NCBI RefSeq assembly: GCF_017562075.2
Contig: NC_054084.1
Location: 12,600,798-12,664,797, forward strand
Direction of reading: 5' to 3'
Source: Anopheles merus
Taxonomy: Eukaryota > Arthropoda > Insecta > Diptera > Culicidae
Length of the DNA: 64,000 bases
The number at the start of each line of letters is the position of its first letter. Positions within the stretch are counted from its first letter, which is position 1. Shown piece after piece: positions 25,953 to 39,276 of this stretch. The translations under genes and the position numbers were made by a program. Below the pieces are notes generated by a model, which was not told the origin of the DNA, did no database searches, and worked only from the letters and a program-made list of their open reading frames with translations.

Positions 25953-27779
25953 GATGCATGTAAATGATTTATTAAATTAATTCACGTAAAGAATTAGTAT
26001 AACTGTGTTTACTCAACACACCCTTGCATATCCTTCGAGGTGAAGAAATGTTAAATCACAAAGAATTCAATTTGCATGACTTTGCGAGGATGGCGTGCCT
26101 TGGAAAACTAGAATTAGAAGCTTTGCCGTTGGTTTTAACAAAGAGGTGTAGATTGTTACGTGTTTCAGAAGACATATTCAAACTTGCCGTTAAAAATAGT
26201 TTGGCTTGATTTGGGTGATTATGGGGTTCATTGAAAGTATTTATTTCATGACAATGAGTAAAAGTGGTTACGAACCAAACATATCGACTATAATAATATT
26301 CTGAAAAGACCGAAAGGTATTTTTGAGAGCTTAAGGGCTTTTTGTAACAATACACAACAAGATTCACCCAAATGGAAAGATAGTATCGATCGAGTTGTTG
26401 TCAAATTCATAACTCTGTAACAGTTCCTTGAAAAAAAAAACACAACAGAAAAACCTTCAAAACGTAACGGCCACTCATCGTTACTGGTGTCCCCTATATT
26501 ATCGCCCCTATCTGCAGACATACGCACACTTTGACACACCCTAGATGCACCCGGTTTTGTTTTCCGCAGAGACTTTGCACACTGCGGACGTGCGCGTTAA
26601 CGTGCGCAAAGAAGATGTGCATCGCGGATAGGCAGCGTGGTAGTTGTGCATCAGTCGCTCCCCGTGTCGTGAGCCGCTCGAGATGCATCGTGTCGGTGGC
26701 GTAGATCGGGGAGTTCGGTTTTATTTTGCAACGGGTTGCAAAGTGAAAAACAAAAGCCCCGAGCGCGCCCTATCGCCCAACCATCACAGGCTCACAGGAA
26801 AAAGGGCTCACAAATTAGCAATTATGAATTATGTTGCTTATCTGCAATTATCACGCTTTAGTAAAAGCTAAGAAGGAGGCGAAAAAAAAAGTACGATGAA
26901 CGAGCAGCCAACAACATCACAACAAACATGAAATGTTTGCCCGCGCCTTGTAGCCGGGCAGACCTGTCAGGTGTGTCTATTCGCTGGAGGGCACACGCAC
27001 ACACACACATATAGACAGCGTCCAACGCTGCCTGAAGGATGGAAGCAAGGGGGAAAAGGTGCTAGATAAAACTTGAGAAGCGAAAGAAGCAATATTCTTC
27101 GTTCGTTGCTGCAAAATATGGATGGTTGGATAGGCCGTCATGTCGAGCCTGTTACTACCCCTTTCGAGCTTTGCGGGTGGCCACCGTTGATGGCGAGTGA
27201 GGCGAGGTTGCGTGTCCCTAGCGTGTACACGGGAAGGGTTGTTAATTTTCAATGTTTTCGACATTCGAGCAGGGAGTTTAGGCTTTCGGGGATCGTGTCG
27301 TTGCCGTTGCCTGAATCGAACGGACTGTTGACAGGTTCGTTCGTGGCTGGAACCGGATCAGGCGACATTGGAATTCAATGTATAGAGATGTGATCGGCAA
27401 GGAATTTCTACAATCAATTTCGCTGGTTCAGAGATTAGCAGCAATTTACCAACTGATCTGCTGGCATCTCGACAAGCATACGGTAGCCCGCTACGCTGGG
27501 TATTGAAATATTGAGCGTACTTCAGCAATTAATGTTTGCTCGCAGCTCCCAATCTAGTCCATCGAGCGCATACCCTATTGACAGGCTAAGTGTTGCAGCT
27601 GAAACCACAACTCAAACGCACTGCTGAAGGTGCTGCTGCGGTCTCGGACGGCACGCAATCGCGTCGATCGGGCAGCAGAAACAACCTGCGCACCATGGGT
27701 GGGCAGCAGGACACCTCACCGCACTCGCACACCGTACTAACCACAGGTTTTCTTCATCTGCCTCTCCTCCCGTCCACAG

Positions 27780-28065
27780 GCGCATGTTCCCGACCGTACG
27801 CGTCTCCTTCTCCGGCCCGCTGCGCCAGGTTACGCCGGCCGATCGGTATGTCGTGCTGCTGGATGTGGTCCCGGTTGACAACCGGCGCTACCGTTACGCG
27901 TACCACCGTTCGGCCTGGCTGGTGGCAGGGAAGGCCGATCCGCCGCCGCCCGCCCGGCTCTACGCCCACCCGGACACCCCGCTCGGGGCCGATGCCCTGC
28001 GGAAACAGGTTATCTCGTTCGAAAAAGTGAAACTAACCAACAATGAAATGGACAAGAATGGTCAG
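27780..28065 (+). CDS. mid/H15: Tbx20-family T-box factor (midline/H15), T-box exon
   Basis: This internal coding exon carries the first visible part of the T-box, the sequence-specific DNA-binding domain of a nuclear transcription factor. Translation from 27781 gives 95 residues. It starts RMFPTVRVSFSG, continues through VPVDNRRYRYAYHRSAWLV and GKADPPPPARLYAHPD, and ends SFEKVKLTNNEMDKNGQ. These blocks match the Tbx20 subfamily. The residues PLRQ between SFSG and the next strand are, as I recall, present in fly Midline/H15 and absent in vertebrate Tbx20. The acceptor AG is at 27778-27779 after a pyrimidine tract, with a perfect branch point TACTAAC at 27735-27741. Base 27780 completes a codon split with the previous exon, expected to be the first Arg of GRRMFP. 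The donor CAG|GTAAGT follows 28065 in phase 0. Roles known in flies are neuroblast and heart patterning, ventral leg fate and segment polarity. Midline and H15 cannot be told apart from this part. Confidence 0.95.
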
Positions 28066-31000
28066 GTAAGTCAGATCGGTTCGGCACTCCCCCCACCAAA
28101 AATCATAAAAACGACCCCGTTAAGGCAAACATTGTCCAGCACACACCAGAACAAGGGAATTCTTACCGCGCACGTCATGCGCACGCGTAATTTGATACGA
28201 TCTTATAAATCACGACCACTAGGAGCAGCAGCAGCTTTTGGAGCTCTCCTTTGGAAAGAAAACGCTCTACTGCAGGCAAATCCAATCGCTGATGACGAAA
28301 GGGCTGGCAGGCAGAGGAAAAGGTTGATTAATTTGGAATCATTAGCCAGTCGACAGGCAAAACATAACCTTCAGAATTCCATCGAACTGAACCTGGCGTG
28401 TGTTACGGTGAGGGTTTTGTCTTCTTTTTTGCCCTTTTTTTTGTCGGAGATGGAGATAGACGGGTAGAACCCGACCCCAAGCCACCGTGACTGCCCGAGT
28501 GCGCGAGGAGTGAACGAAAACAAATTATTTACACGATTTTTGTCTGTCAAATTATTTCAAACTGACTTAATTCTTGTCGTTAGCGCTGAGATACGGCCTG
28601 ACGCTGCGGAACCCCAGCTGGAGCCGCAGCGGTTAAGACGTGTCAGTGGAGTCAGCTTCTTATGTTACAGCTTTTTTTGTGTTTTTGGCGTTTTGCGGGT
28701 GGGACGAGCGAAGTGACAAGTGACTGGTTTTCCTGCTCTCTTTCGGAGAGAATGAGAGAGAACGAGCAAGATCGCCATGCCTTGATGAGTTGTTGAGCTC
28801 CCGGTTTCTTATTTTGGGAGGGTACATTGATCGCTGGAAGTGAAAAATCGTCCTACCAGTGCCCGCGGGAGCATCGCCACAGATAAACGGAGCTTCTGGG
28901 AAAACAAATCATTCCAAACCTTTTTCCGAGAACCTCCGAGAATGAATGGGAGCACTCCGGGGTTTGTATGGCGGGATCGGAGGATGACTCCAATCTCCCA
29001 ACAGTGCGTGGCGACAGTGGCTGGCGAAGGTCGTGGCGCCAGCCGATCTTTCACGTCCCGTTTTCCCCGTGAAACGATACGAGTGAGTTCATCTGTTCTT
29101 TGTTTTGACAGATGACAAGTGCATCGTGACACGCATCATTAATTATGAAGTGCACTGGCGCACACTGTCAGCTGGAGCAGTCGAAAGGGCAGGGCTGGAA
29201 GGAATTCTTCAATCTGGGTGCAAAGGGATGATACCGATGCAAGAAGTTGATGCTCCTGATGGCTCTAGCTCTTATTAACACACTTTCGCTGGAGGATTTC
29301 ACTGGAAAACGGAATCTACCGCGAGAAAATCGAGTTGTTGTCCCCGGTAAGAAGCGAAAGAAAACGCACGGAAATGTCATTTATAATCATGCTCATTAGG
29401 AGCGGGAAGTATCAATCGTCGTAGGTCATAATTTATTGGTACCGTTTCGACAGACTCCGTTAGAACAGAGCAGAGCATTTCACCAGAAAAGTAACCGGCA
29501 AATGCAGCATCCCTGATCGTTCAATCGAACAAAAAATCCATCCAGCCAAGATTATCCATACAATGTTTCAAAAGTCCCCTTCTTCTCCTCCAGTTTTCAT
29601 ATGCAAAACAGCCTGCCAGGCTGTTGTTAATTTGCAGTAGCCTTGCCTCAGCAAAGGCAGCCTCCAGCAGCCACCCAGCGCGGTGTTATTATTTATTGAA
29701 ACGAGTTGGCTATAAAATGGATAGAATTTCTCGCACGCTTATTTATTCGCTTAAATTTTAACACAGCTGAGCGGGCCCAATCTCCGGACCTTCCAGTTGA
29801 GCTTGTGCCAGAGAAATCAACGGCAAAGACCACGACCACCACCACCGCGGACAAAAAGGTGAGAAACGTAAATGGTGATTTGATGAAACCGATATCGATC
29901 TTTTTTTCGAACGACGACGCTGGACGACGTTCGGAGAAAGGCCCGCATCGCATCGAAAGTGGTTGTGCCGAACGCTGAGACGAGGTGGCGAGCGGAGAAA
30001 ATAAATATCAATAATAAAGATATAAATATCTAAGACATCGATACAGTGTGGCGAGGTATCATCGTTCATGTTTCGAATTTATGACAACTCTCCCTTTGGC
30101 TGAGCTAGCCCTGCCTCACCCTGGGTCTGGGGTCTGGCTTCATTCGTGTTCGGTCATTCGGCTCGCACTGGAGTTCAGAATGGTCCCCTGGGTGCGATGC
30201 GGGCAATGCTGCAAACTAGCCAGCGGTAGAAACACATGTATGTGTGGCAATGACGTACACGCGTCTAGATTACGTTAGGTGGATGGTGAGATTAAAAAAG
30301 AATTACGTACCCGTGGACCCGGGACCTGGGGACAACAAATGTGAGGATATAAGCGAGCTAATCTAAAACAATCTTTCTCCCTAGGGAGAGAGTATCATCC
30401 ATTATTCGCCATTTGGGTTCGACTGCGAAGGGGTCGTGCGGTGTATCTAGGTTTGAGGGTGCTAGAAATGGTGATGCAACATACATTTGCTTCAACTCTT
30501 GCAAAGGCTTTTATCTACCCAAATGTGTTAAACATTGTTATTGCTTTATGAAATACATTTTACATTAAAATACTTATACTGTTACCTGATTAGCTTGCCA
30601 TTCGTTGTTTGCTTTCAAAACCACAGTTTTGTGTAGAATAGTACATCATTACCTAACGCCCTGTTGTACATTTGCATTAAACGATGTTGCCAGCCGTGCC
30701 CCGAAGCGACTCGTCCGACATTACAAGGGGGAGGATCATAACGTTAATTCGAATGGCTCGAGGGCGATTGATTCTAGCTGAGCAACAACTGCTGGGGTAG
30801 GAATTGTTCCAGATGTAGCTGGATAGGGGAAGATCTGTCCGAAGCCACAAACCAACAGACAAGCAGGCAAACAAACAAACAAACAAGCTGTTACAAACAG
30901 ATCAGTAGTGGCAAACACCAGTGTCGTTAGGATAGCCAATACAAATACTGCATCTCTGCGTGTATCTGTTGGTATGTTTTATTAACCCTCGAGGGTGGTT

Positions 31001-32091
31001 TCACGCCTAATCGTCGATTCGGAGGGTGTCTGTTCGTCGTGTTTGAACCGGGGATGTAAGTGGGAACAAAGTGGCTATACAAGAGTAGCGCCACCCTGAT
31101 AGGAGGAGAATCGAAAAGGAAACTACACCATACGAAGGGTGGTGTACTGGTTCAGCAGTGTGATTGTAGCTAATGGAGTGTTTTTATAGTGGGAGTGGGT
31201 GTTCGAATAATAAGAGCCAAAGATGTAGGGATAGGGCTAAAATGGCTGCTTGTTCAGTCGGCTTACACCATATGACTTATGCTGGTTGTTCTGTAGCGAG
31301 AGAATATAATGTATGAAGACTTTGATATTTTTAAAAAAGGGTCTTAGGAACTATACTTGACAACTATTACATAGTTATTCATATGATTGATATAAATTTT
31401 GTGCATTTAATTGTTCAGTCACGAACTAAACGAAAATAATTTGCATTTTTATATTTAGAGCATTAATTATGTAACAAAATTCAGTAATTTTTAAATAATT
31501 AACTGCTGCTGTAAAAAACAATTTTCTTTAAACAGCTTAGCACATGATTTTATTCCAGTTTTTGTTGAGTACAGATATCAAAGATATTATGTAAGAACAA
31601 TAATAACTCTCTTTTTTCCTAACGATTTTTCCTAATAAAATAGTAACAGATTTTTTTTGGAAAAAAAGGAACCAACAGATCAGCAAATAAGCAAACTAAG
31701 CTTTCGGTCTGAAGTTAAAATACCCTTCCCCTCACAATGGAATATTTAGTTCTTTTTTTTTGTCGCAAAATTAATTTTATTTAGTAAAAGTAATATATTT
31801 TGTGTCCTAAAAAGGTTTTAATGATATGAGTAAGTCGACAGCTGAAAAAAGACTTTGCGTTTAATTATTGGATCATTTGTTCCGTGTATGTTTGCTTTAT
31901 TACAAATAACAAATCGAAGAGCGAATTAAAGTCCTTTTAATCAATAAACAAATTTCATACATATGAAAAAGAGCAACTAATTAGTCGAATATGTTCTTTT
32001 AAATGCTCTTTAGACATTCCGATTCCTTAGTAGAAATAATGTTCATACAACCGATCACTAACGTCTCGCCTGCTTGCTCTGCCCTTTACAG
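28066..32091 (+). other. mid/H15: Intron within the T-box (4.0 kb)
   Basis: This is a GT-AG intron with donor GTAAGT and acceptor TTTACAG. The first 2.4 kb are of balanced composition with scattered CT/GA runs. From about 31290 to 32050 it is AT-rich with T runs. A short AAAC repeat lies at about 30871-30889. I see no exon, RNA gene or mobile element in it. Confidence 0.9.
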
Positions 32092-32336
32092 ATTGTCCTC
32101 AACTCAATGCACCGCTACCAGCCCCGGATTCATCTCGCGAGGCTAGGGCCGGGCCAAAACATACCCATCACACCAAAGGAGCTGGCCGAGGTCGATCACA
32201 AGACGTACGTCTTCCCGGAGACGATCTTTACTGCGGTCACCGCGTACCAGAACCAGCTCATAACGAAGCTTAAAATTGACTCGAATCCATTCGCCAAGGG
32301 TTTCCGTGATTCATCCCGCTTGACTGATTTCGATCG
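32092..32336 (+). CDS. mid/H15: Tbx20-family T-box factor (midline/H15), second visible T-box exon
   Basis: This exon encodes 81 residues plus two bases of a split Arg codon and completes the T-box. It opens IVLNSMHRYQPRIHL, the usual T-box core. A short variable stretch follows (PGQNIPITPKELAEVDHKTY). It then carries FPETIFTAVTAYQNQLITKL and KIDSNPFAKGFRDSSRLTDF, the C-terminal T-box region that makes DNA contacts and is nearly invariant in the Tbx20 group. The acceptor AG is at 32090-32091, with a branch-point-like CACTAAC at 32056-32062. The donor CG|GTAAGT starts at 32337. Phase 0 entry matches the upstream exon exactly, and the phase 2 exit is completed by the first base of the 42364 exon. 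The first residues of the open frame before 32092 lie in the intron and are not coding. Confidence 0.96.
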
Positions 32337-33936
32337 GTAAGTTTTTTGTTTGTCTTCTTTGTCTTGTTTGTTCAATTGCTCCACTACCTCACGCGTAAAA
32401 AAGGCCGTTTCTTTAGAGCTGTTTTTTTTTTGGTGCACCCATTTCTCAAGAGCTTATTCAGTCGATGTAACGTTTCGGTTCGGCGTTGGAACACATGGGC
32501 GGTATGTCAAACGGAAGATTTAAATCGTACGCGCTGGTTCCGTCTCACCGAAAAGGGAAATTGTGTAAGCGGCTCTTAACGGGACCGGCGGGGCGGTGCG
32601 CTGTTCCGTCATCGGCCAACCTATAATTTTCCTATCGATGGTCATAATTCTATCCGGCTCGATGTGTGGTGCACCACCACGGTACACGATCTTCGGCAAA
32701 AATCAATCGAATTCGCCCCCGTCAGCCAACGGGTTTCGCATCACTTGTCGCTAATTGGCAATACAACACGGAATCGCACCACTCAACGCATTTCAACGGT
32801 GTGTAACATTGGCTTAACACAGACGCAAACATTGGGGTAAAATCGTTACATTTCAAGTGCTGTTCGAGCCGGCGTTGAGACATGATAAAATTAATTTTCT
32901 TGCATCCGTTTGATCTCTCGAAGGCAAAAAGTGGGGGGAGGAAACACCCTCACGCGAACAATCGACCGGCAGACCAGATGCTCTCCGATGTACAAGAGGT
33001 GCACGTCTGGTGCCGCTTTGGTGCAATGTTGTAGCTCATTAGATGGTGCAGGTTCATAAATAAACCGTAGCGCCGTCCAAGTCGCAGCAAGACATACATC
33101 ATAAAACGGGAAAAAGCCAAACCAGCAAAAAAAAAAAAAAAACACTGACACAGTCTTAAGGGGAGGTAAAAAATCTAAAACCCTTCAAACAAATCATCAA
33201 GTCAAATGCCGCCGTTCATCATTATCATCCTCGCGATTGCGAGCGCATGTTTTTTTGCTTTGTGATGCCGTGTTTACCATGATGGATGGATGCACCTCCC
33301 ACTTTTCTATGGTGCAATCTCACCCACGGGCGCGTGGGATCGTGCGCGGTCGGCGATTAAATGCGTCTTCTTTCGTTGCTGCGCGTTCGGTGTGATTGCG
33401 AACGTTGAGCATTGAAAGATGAAAATCGTGCCCCATGAGATGCGGTGATCTTTTCAACACCAAAGTGACATACGAAACATAAAGACATAAAGGTGGCAAA
33501 GCACTGGTTCAAAGATATTACCATTACCATCCAAGCTCAGCAGTAAAAGAGGTGGTCCATTCTGCTTGCAAAGATCATTTCAACATTAATAAATTTCAAA
33601 AATGGAGTTGTGTGAATGTGACTTGCATTGTAGAGTGCGTGTTGCATTTTCCAGTAATTATCGCATCGTTTTGTACTGTTCATTCTGTGCTCTTATACTT
33701 ATTTTTTACGCCCCTTTTGTAGCAATGTTTGTTTTATCATTGGCCGCTCTTGTTTTATATTATTTTATGTGATCGTATAGAATGCAATAGCAGTGCCTCC
33801 ATATGTGTTTCTGTTTTGATGTTGCACATTTGAAATGTTTGAAATATTTCCTTAAGATGAATTTTACGTTAATTTATCTATTTTTACCTGAATGAAATTC
33901 TTCTTCCTCGATTTGTTCTTATTCTTCCTCACCTTG

Positions 33937-34133
33937 TTCTTCTTCTTCTTCTTCTTCTTCTTCTTCTTCTTCTTCTTCTTCTTCTTCTTCTTCTTCTTCT
34001 TCTTCTTCTTCTTCTTCTTCTTCTTCTTCTTCTTCTTCTTCTTCTTCTTCTTCTTCATCATCTTCATCATCATCATCATCTTCTTCTTCTTCTTCTTCTT
34101 CTTCTTCTTCTTCTTCTTCTTCTTCTTTTTCTT

Positions 34134-34163
<30 letters not shown>
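33937..34163. repeat. TTC/GAA microsatellite with an ATC core
   Basis: TTC triplets run nearly uninterrupted from 33937 to 34056. ATC-rich triplets follow to about 34080, then TTC again to 34163. The + strand is pure pyrimidine over long distances. Open frames here encode only homopolymeric Phe or Lys and are artefacts of the repeat. Confidence 0.98.
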
Positions 34164-34164
<1 letters not shown>

Positions 34165-34745
34165 TTTTATTTTATTCTAAGCAGCTATTTAGCTCGTTTC
34201 TAAGAATGTACTTTTTGTGTGAACTGGAAATTATTTTATTATATATATTGATATTTATTTATTTATCAAAAAAGTAGTAGCGTGCAAGTGAAATTCATAA
34301 GAAGCTTTTATTTTAACAGCACCTTGTAAAAATGGTATGAAAATTTATCGATTAAGGATAGCCCCAATTAAGGTTGATATTTTCTTTTATTTTATTTGTT
34401 TTTTTGCTTTAATGAATAATTTAGTAAAATTAAAAGGTGGTAAAAGGTTTATATCTTCTGCTTCTATAAGTAAATTAACTGAAATTTAAAATTAAAAATT
34501 TGTAGAATAATCGGTTGCTTTATACATATTTCATTAAAAAATGGAAAAGGAAATAAATAGTAAATTTAGTTCAAAATATTTATAAAACTGTTTATTTGTA
34601 GTAAATCGTTGGTTTCAGTAATCGATGTAATCTTGTGGCTAAGGATCTTGTGTAGTCCATATCCTAAAGAATGTGTTGATCTTTTAATTGATTTTTTATT
34701 GACATTAAAGCAAGGAATCCTTTATTTGGCCGACATGATCGTTTA

Positions 34746-34945
34746 GGTCGTTTTTCCAACAAGTAAAATCATTGAAAGATATGTTTAACATTTAAAAACT
34801 ATTCAAACATGCATAAAAATTAATTACGATACTACCCATCTTTATGGTCGTTTTTCCAACAAGTAAAATCATTGAAAGATATGTTTAACATTTAAAAACT
34901 ATTCAAACATGCATAAAAATTAATTATGATACTACCCATCTTTAT
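34746..34945. repeat. Near-perfect 100-bp tandem duplication
   Basis: Bases 34746-34845 and 34846-34945 are two head-to-tail copies of a 100-bp AT-rich unit starting GGTCGTTTTTCC. They differ at one position only (C at 34827, T at 34927). The unit has no open frame. The high identity in otherwise fast-changing intron sequence suggests a recent duplication, or an assembly duplication. Confidence 0.97.
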
Positions 34946-37900
34946 GCAAATATTCATTTCGTATCACAACTCACAACAGAATGACAGCAGTTGACGACAT
35001 AAATATTGTTAATTTAATGAGATCTCATTTCCATCATTACTTTCGGAACTATTTGCTGCTGCTGCTATTCTTCCCTTCGCCTTCACTTGTCCACGACAGC
35101 ACACAAGCGCATCCCACACCGCCTCAGACGACTATGTTTCATACTTCTGCAAACACTTCCCATCCGTACACCCATTCGTCTCTAAGCTGCTGATTTGTTG
35201 CACTAATGGAACATTCGATCCACAAAACAGACGGACACAAAACCCAACAGTCCCCCCCAAACGGGGCACAGCAGGGCAGGGGAGGCAAGAACGCAACATT
35301 AATATTCGCGCGCGCCCGTTCGCTGGTTCGCTTCTGCTTTGTTGCCCTGTAGCTGCTGGTCTGTAATTAGGCCCGAAAAGCCGCCAACATCGCGGAATCA
35401 CTTCTCGTTCCGTTGCTCAGCAGTTTTCTCGGTCTTTTCTGGGGCTTTTTTTGTTTTTGTTGCTGCACCCAGCCCAGTTTCGACTGGTTGAATTTTCATG
35501 TTTTCGCGCATAAAACAACAAAAAAGAGGGAACACAAATACATCTAAGCGCGACTACAATAACCATAAATATAGACCCACCAGAAAACGAGTCCGCTCTG
35601 GCCCCACATTCGATAGCGGGACCCTCGTTCGGTAATGGGACGATTGGACGCACAATTTTCTTTCCACTGGTAGCCCTCTCTCTTTCTCTGTCTCGTTTTC
35701 TTGGGGAACATCGCGAGAAAGGATGTATGGTTGAATTTTCCACCGCCTGGTAGACCGGCGCATGAGTGCAAGTTTGTTGCTCAAAGCGTTGAAGTATTGC
35801 TTCCTTCCTCCCGCTCAATTTTGCATCGCGTTTTCCGTTTCTTTTCTCAATTTTCCCACTCGATCGATTGCACGTTCTTTTTTTGTTTCATCCCGGTGCA
35901 GGAGCATGTCTTGCGAAACAAGAAAGCAAAAACTCATCGATTCTTCTCAAGCACTGCGCAAAGAAAATGCGAACATTGATTAATGGCAGGTTTGGGTGGC
36001 ACACTGTTGGGGTGAGGCAGAGACGGGGTAGTAGCGGACAAAAAAATCTTTTACCCATACCGACATCCGGTCGAGCGCTTTCCGCAATAAAACTCAACGA
36101 TCCGGGCTGGGCTGGCTCGTTCCAGTGCTTGTACCCCGGGTTGACTGCGCTAGCGTTAAAACAATTATTTTGCAATGAACAGTTTCACCCGTTATCGGAA
36201 ACCTCCCGCCGCCGACGGGGGCCCCCTGCTTGGTGAGAAATTTCAATCAAGTGTCTTTGGCGGACCGTTGTTGCTGCGTCGTCTTCCGCCAGCGACACCT
36301 TCCGTGCGCCTTGTGCGTTTCTTTGTCACGATCGATCGCAGAAATGCATCGCAGAGCATGATTTATTGGGCCAATTAGTGTTATTGATTGCTTTCTGATT
36401 GTTTTCCACTTTTCCTGGTGCTGGATTACGTGTGAGTGTGTGGTTTGGGGTTTCAGTCTTTTTTGTTTTATTGGTGTGATTGGGTTGTTTGCTTGGAGGC
36501 TTGGTTTGGTGGTTGTGTAAGATATTTTGTTGCCTAGAATCAGTTCTCAAGGGAAATTGGTTTCGTCTACCAGTGGGCGGTATTGGGAAATGAGTACCAA
36601 AGGCTGAAAATAGAAAATTATCAAGAGACTTTCTTGGAGAAACTTTTTTCTTGTGTTGCCTTGTCATTTTACTAAATTATGAATTTCAAGCTCATCGAAA
36701 TTTCATAAAAATGTTATTCTGCAGTTTAAAATACACGAATATAATATTATATAATAGCAAAAAACGTTTCTAAAGTATTTTTTATATAAATATTGAACAA
36801 AACTGAAATAAAAACGCAAAAAAGTAAAGCGCCTAAGTACTAAAAACCACTGAAAAAATATTTCCCCAAGATAGAGCTGTTTAGTAACACCTCCAAGTAG
36901 CATAATTATTTTGACAGCCCACTCACTGCTCCGTCACGTTGTGTCGGTGGCCACTTTGAGCACTGTCGGTGAGATCAAAAACTCCGAATGTGTCCTTCCC
37001 CCTATTCGTTTCTGTCACGCTGCATCCGTCCGTTGCAACAACAACAAAAAACACAAAAACGGTTGAACCAATTTTCTTCAATTTGCATACCGCTGCATTG
37101 ATTTAACCCACGGCAAGAAGCGGCCCGCTTGTGCAATGCGAAAAACGAGCAATCAGCGGCTTCCGATGATGCACTCGTGTTGAGCTTGCCGCGAAGAAGA
37201 ACAATGGCCTCAGTGCCCGGGCCTCAGAGCGCTCAAAGAATCCGCCCGTGAAGTGTTAATTTGAAGAAAAATGGCCCCAGCAGCAGCAGGTTTTGGGTTC
37301 GACCGGCTTTCGCCTGTTGCAGTGCACCATCTTCCATCTACCGACCGAGGGAGCGGTTCGCGGTACCACTGGTTTGCGTAATTAACGCGTAATTTGAATA
37401 AATTGTGAACTAAAGCAGCCTGTGACCGAGCGAAAGCATGGAAGAAAACGGGAAGGAAAATGCTAAGAAAAGTCCCGAATTCGACACCGAGTTTTTGCTG
37501 CCCTCGGTGAGTGGCGATCGATTGATCGTCGGAGCTCTGCTCAGTGTTCACCCGTGATCCGGGCCACCACTTTACAATGTCGGTTCGCGCGTTGTTGTTG
37601 ATGCGTTTTGCTACACCTTTCGGGACGCCCTTGGAACGCTGGCATGAATTATGAAAGGCGAAAACCGAAGGAAAAGAGTGGGGAGAGCAACGTACCGGCA
37701 TAAATGATCCGGTCCGGTCATCTTACACCTCTCCCCGTGGGCAGCGGTGGGCACGATAGCGGGATTTGTAGCACCACCTTTTCGATGTTTTCGACGCAAA
37801 CCGAACGTTGTAGCGGCTCCCGCGTGTGTGCACTTCCGCTGCACACTGCGCACAAATTATGCACCACGCAACAGTTGTCCCGGTCATAGTGGTGGTGGCG

Positions 37901-39260
37901 GTTCAGGCAAGCAAGAACGATGCATACAGACACAGGGAAAAGGTGCAGCAGTGTGCGAGCAACCGTAAGCACTCTGCTACTGAGCAGCGGACTGGGTGCT
38001 GGGTGTGCGGTGTGGTGGTTTGGGTTTTAATTCAGCTAAAATTAACCTCAACATGAACAACTATTAAACTTTCACTTGATGATGACGTTAGAACGGGCTG
38101 TGGAATCGGATTTTTTTTTTCATTCGGCTCTCCTACCGGCATGCACCACGGTGAAAGGTGCAATGATGTAATTGTGGTTGTTCTGCATGCGTTACGGCAA
38201 GGATAATGATCGCAAGGGGGTTTATCATGCTTTGAGCCTGAGTTTTGTTTTTATTTATATTCCTTGCTGTATGAGAGCTTACATTTTGTACTACTTTACA
38301 CAAAAGTGAACAATAAGTAATGTGATTTGTTTACGGTCGATCAACACGAAGTCGTATTTACAACCAAATGCTCTTATATTATTGCTCTACTTTGCACTAA
38401 TAATTTCAATAGTGACATTAAATGCTCTAAACCCAACAGTTGTATTGTTTGGTATTAAAACATTGTGAAATATTTCAATTGTGAAAAGAGAAAACAATTA
38501 CTGAAGGATTTTTTCAAAATCTGTTTAAAACATTTGAACATTATCTGGATGAGTTGATTTGATTGTTTTTTGTTAAATTATTTATACATACTTAAATATG
38601 CTCCTCTTTTCTATTTTAATTAAACTTTACTTTAAACAGCATAACACTTCACTACGTAACTGTTAAAATTTAAATAAAATTAATAACAATTGTAAGGTAA
38701 CAGAGGATTGCAAATATTTGATTATTTAAAATTTTGTTAATTTTCTCAATAAATATGCAACAGTTTTGTCCACCCTTATGTCCCGGCGAAGCCCACTGTT
38801 GATGAAAATTGCCGCCAAAGAAAGGACCTCCTTTTTCGCACCTTAATTTCATTAAATTTTCACCTCTTTTCGCACAAACGCGCCGCCACCGTGGCACGCT
38901 GGGCCCGCTGCAACCATCTCGACTGCATTGTTTTGGGCCGTAAATGTACTCGAAACACGCTCCTCCTCAGCCAGTCCAGCTCCGTCAGTCCGTCCAGCGG
39001 CCCAGTGAGTGACCAATCTACCCATTTGAACCAAAACCCCCGCCCGAAAAATAATACGCCCCGAACGTGGTGAAGTTCATCCTTTCCAAATGTGATGATT
39101 ACAGGGCGGCACAGGGCAACTATCAGGGACCGCGTTCGGGGCTCCAACCGGCCCAGTGTGGGTACTTAAATGGTTGTTAAAAGTGGTGCGTAATTATTCT
39201 GACACTTTAGGCGGCTCGGGCCGAGCCGGGCAACATGGCCTGCAGTCTGCCAGTCTCCCA

Positions 39261-39276
39261 GGGGGGGTGGGGGGGG
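39261..39276 (+). other. G-rich tract (G7-T-G8)
   Basis: Two long G runs separated by one T in the 10-kb intron. It can fold as a G-quadruplex. Confidence 0.9.

Noticed and set aside
26048..26209. A 53-codon frame next to the MITE that reads like a protein
   Set aside because: Too short to judge, no recognised family, no splice context, and it lies in AT-rich mobile-element territory.
33864..34203. Poly-Lys and poly-Phe open frames
   Set aside because: They are products of the TTC/GAA microsatellite and have no non-repetitive protein sequence.
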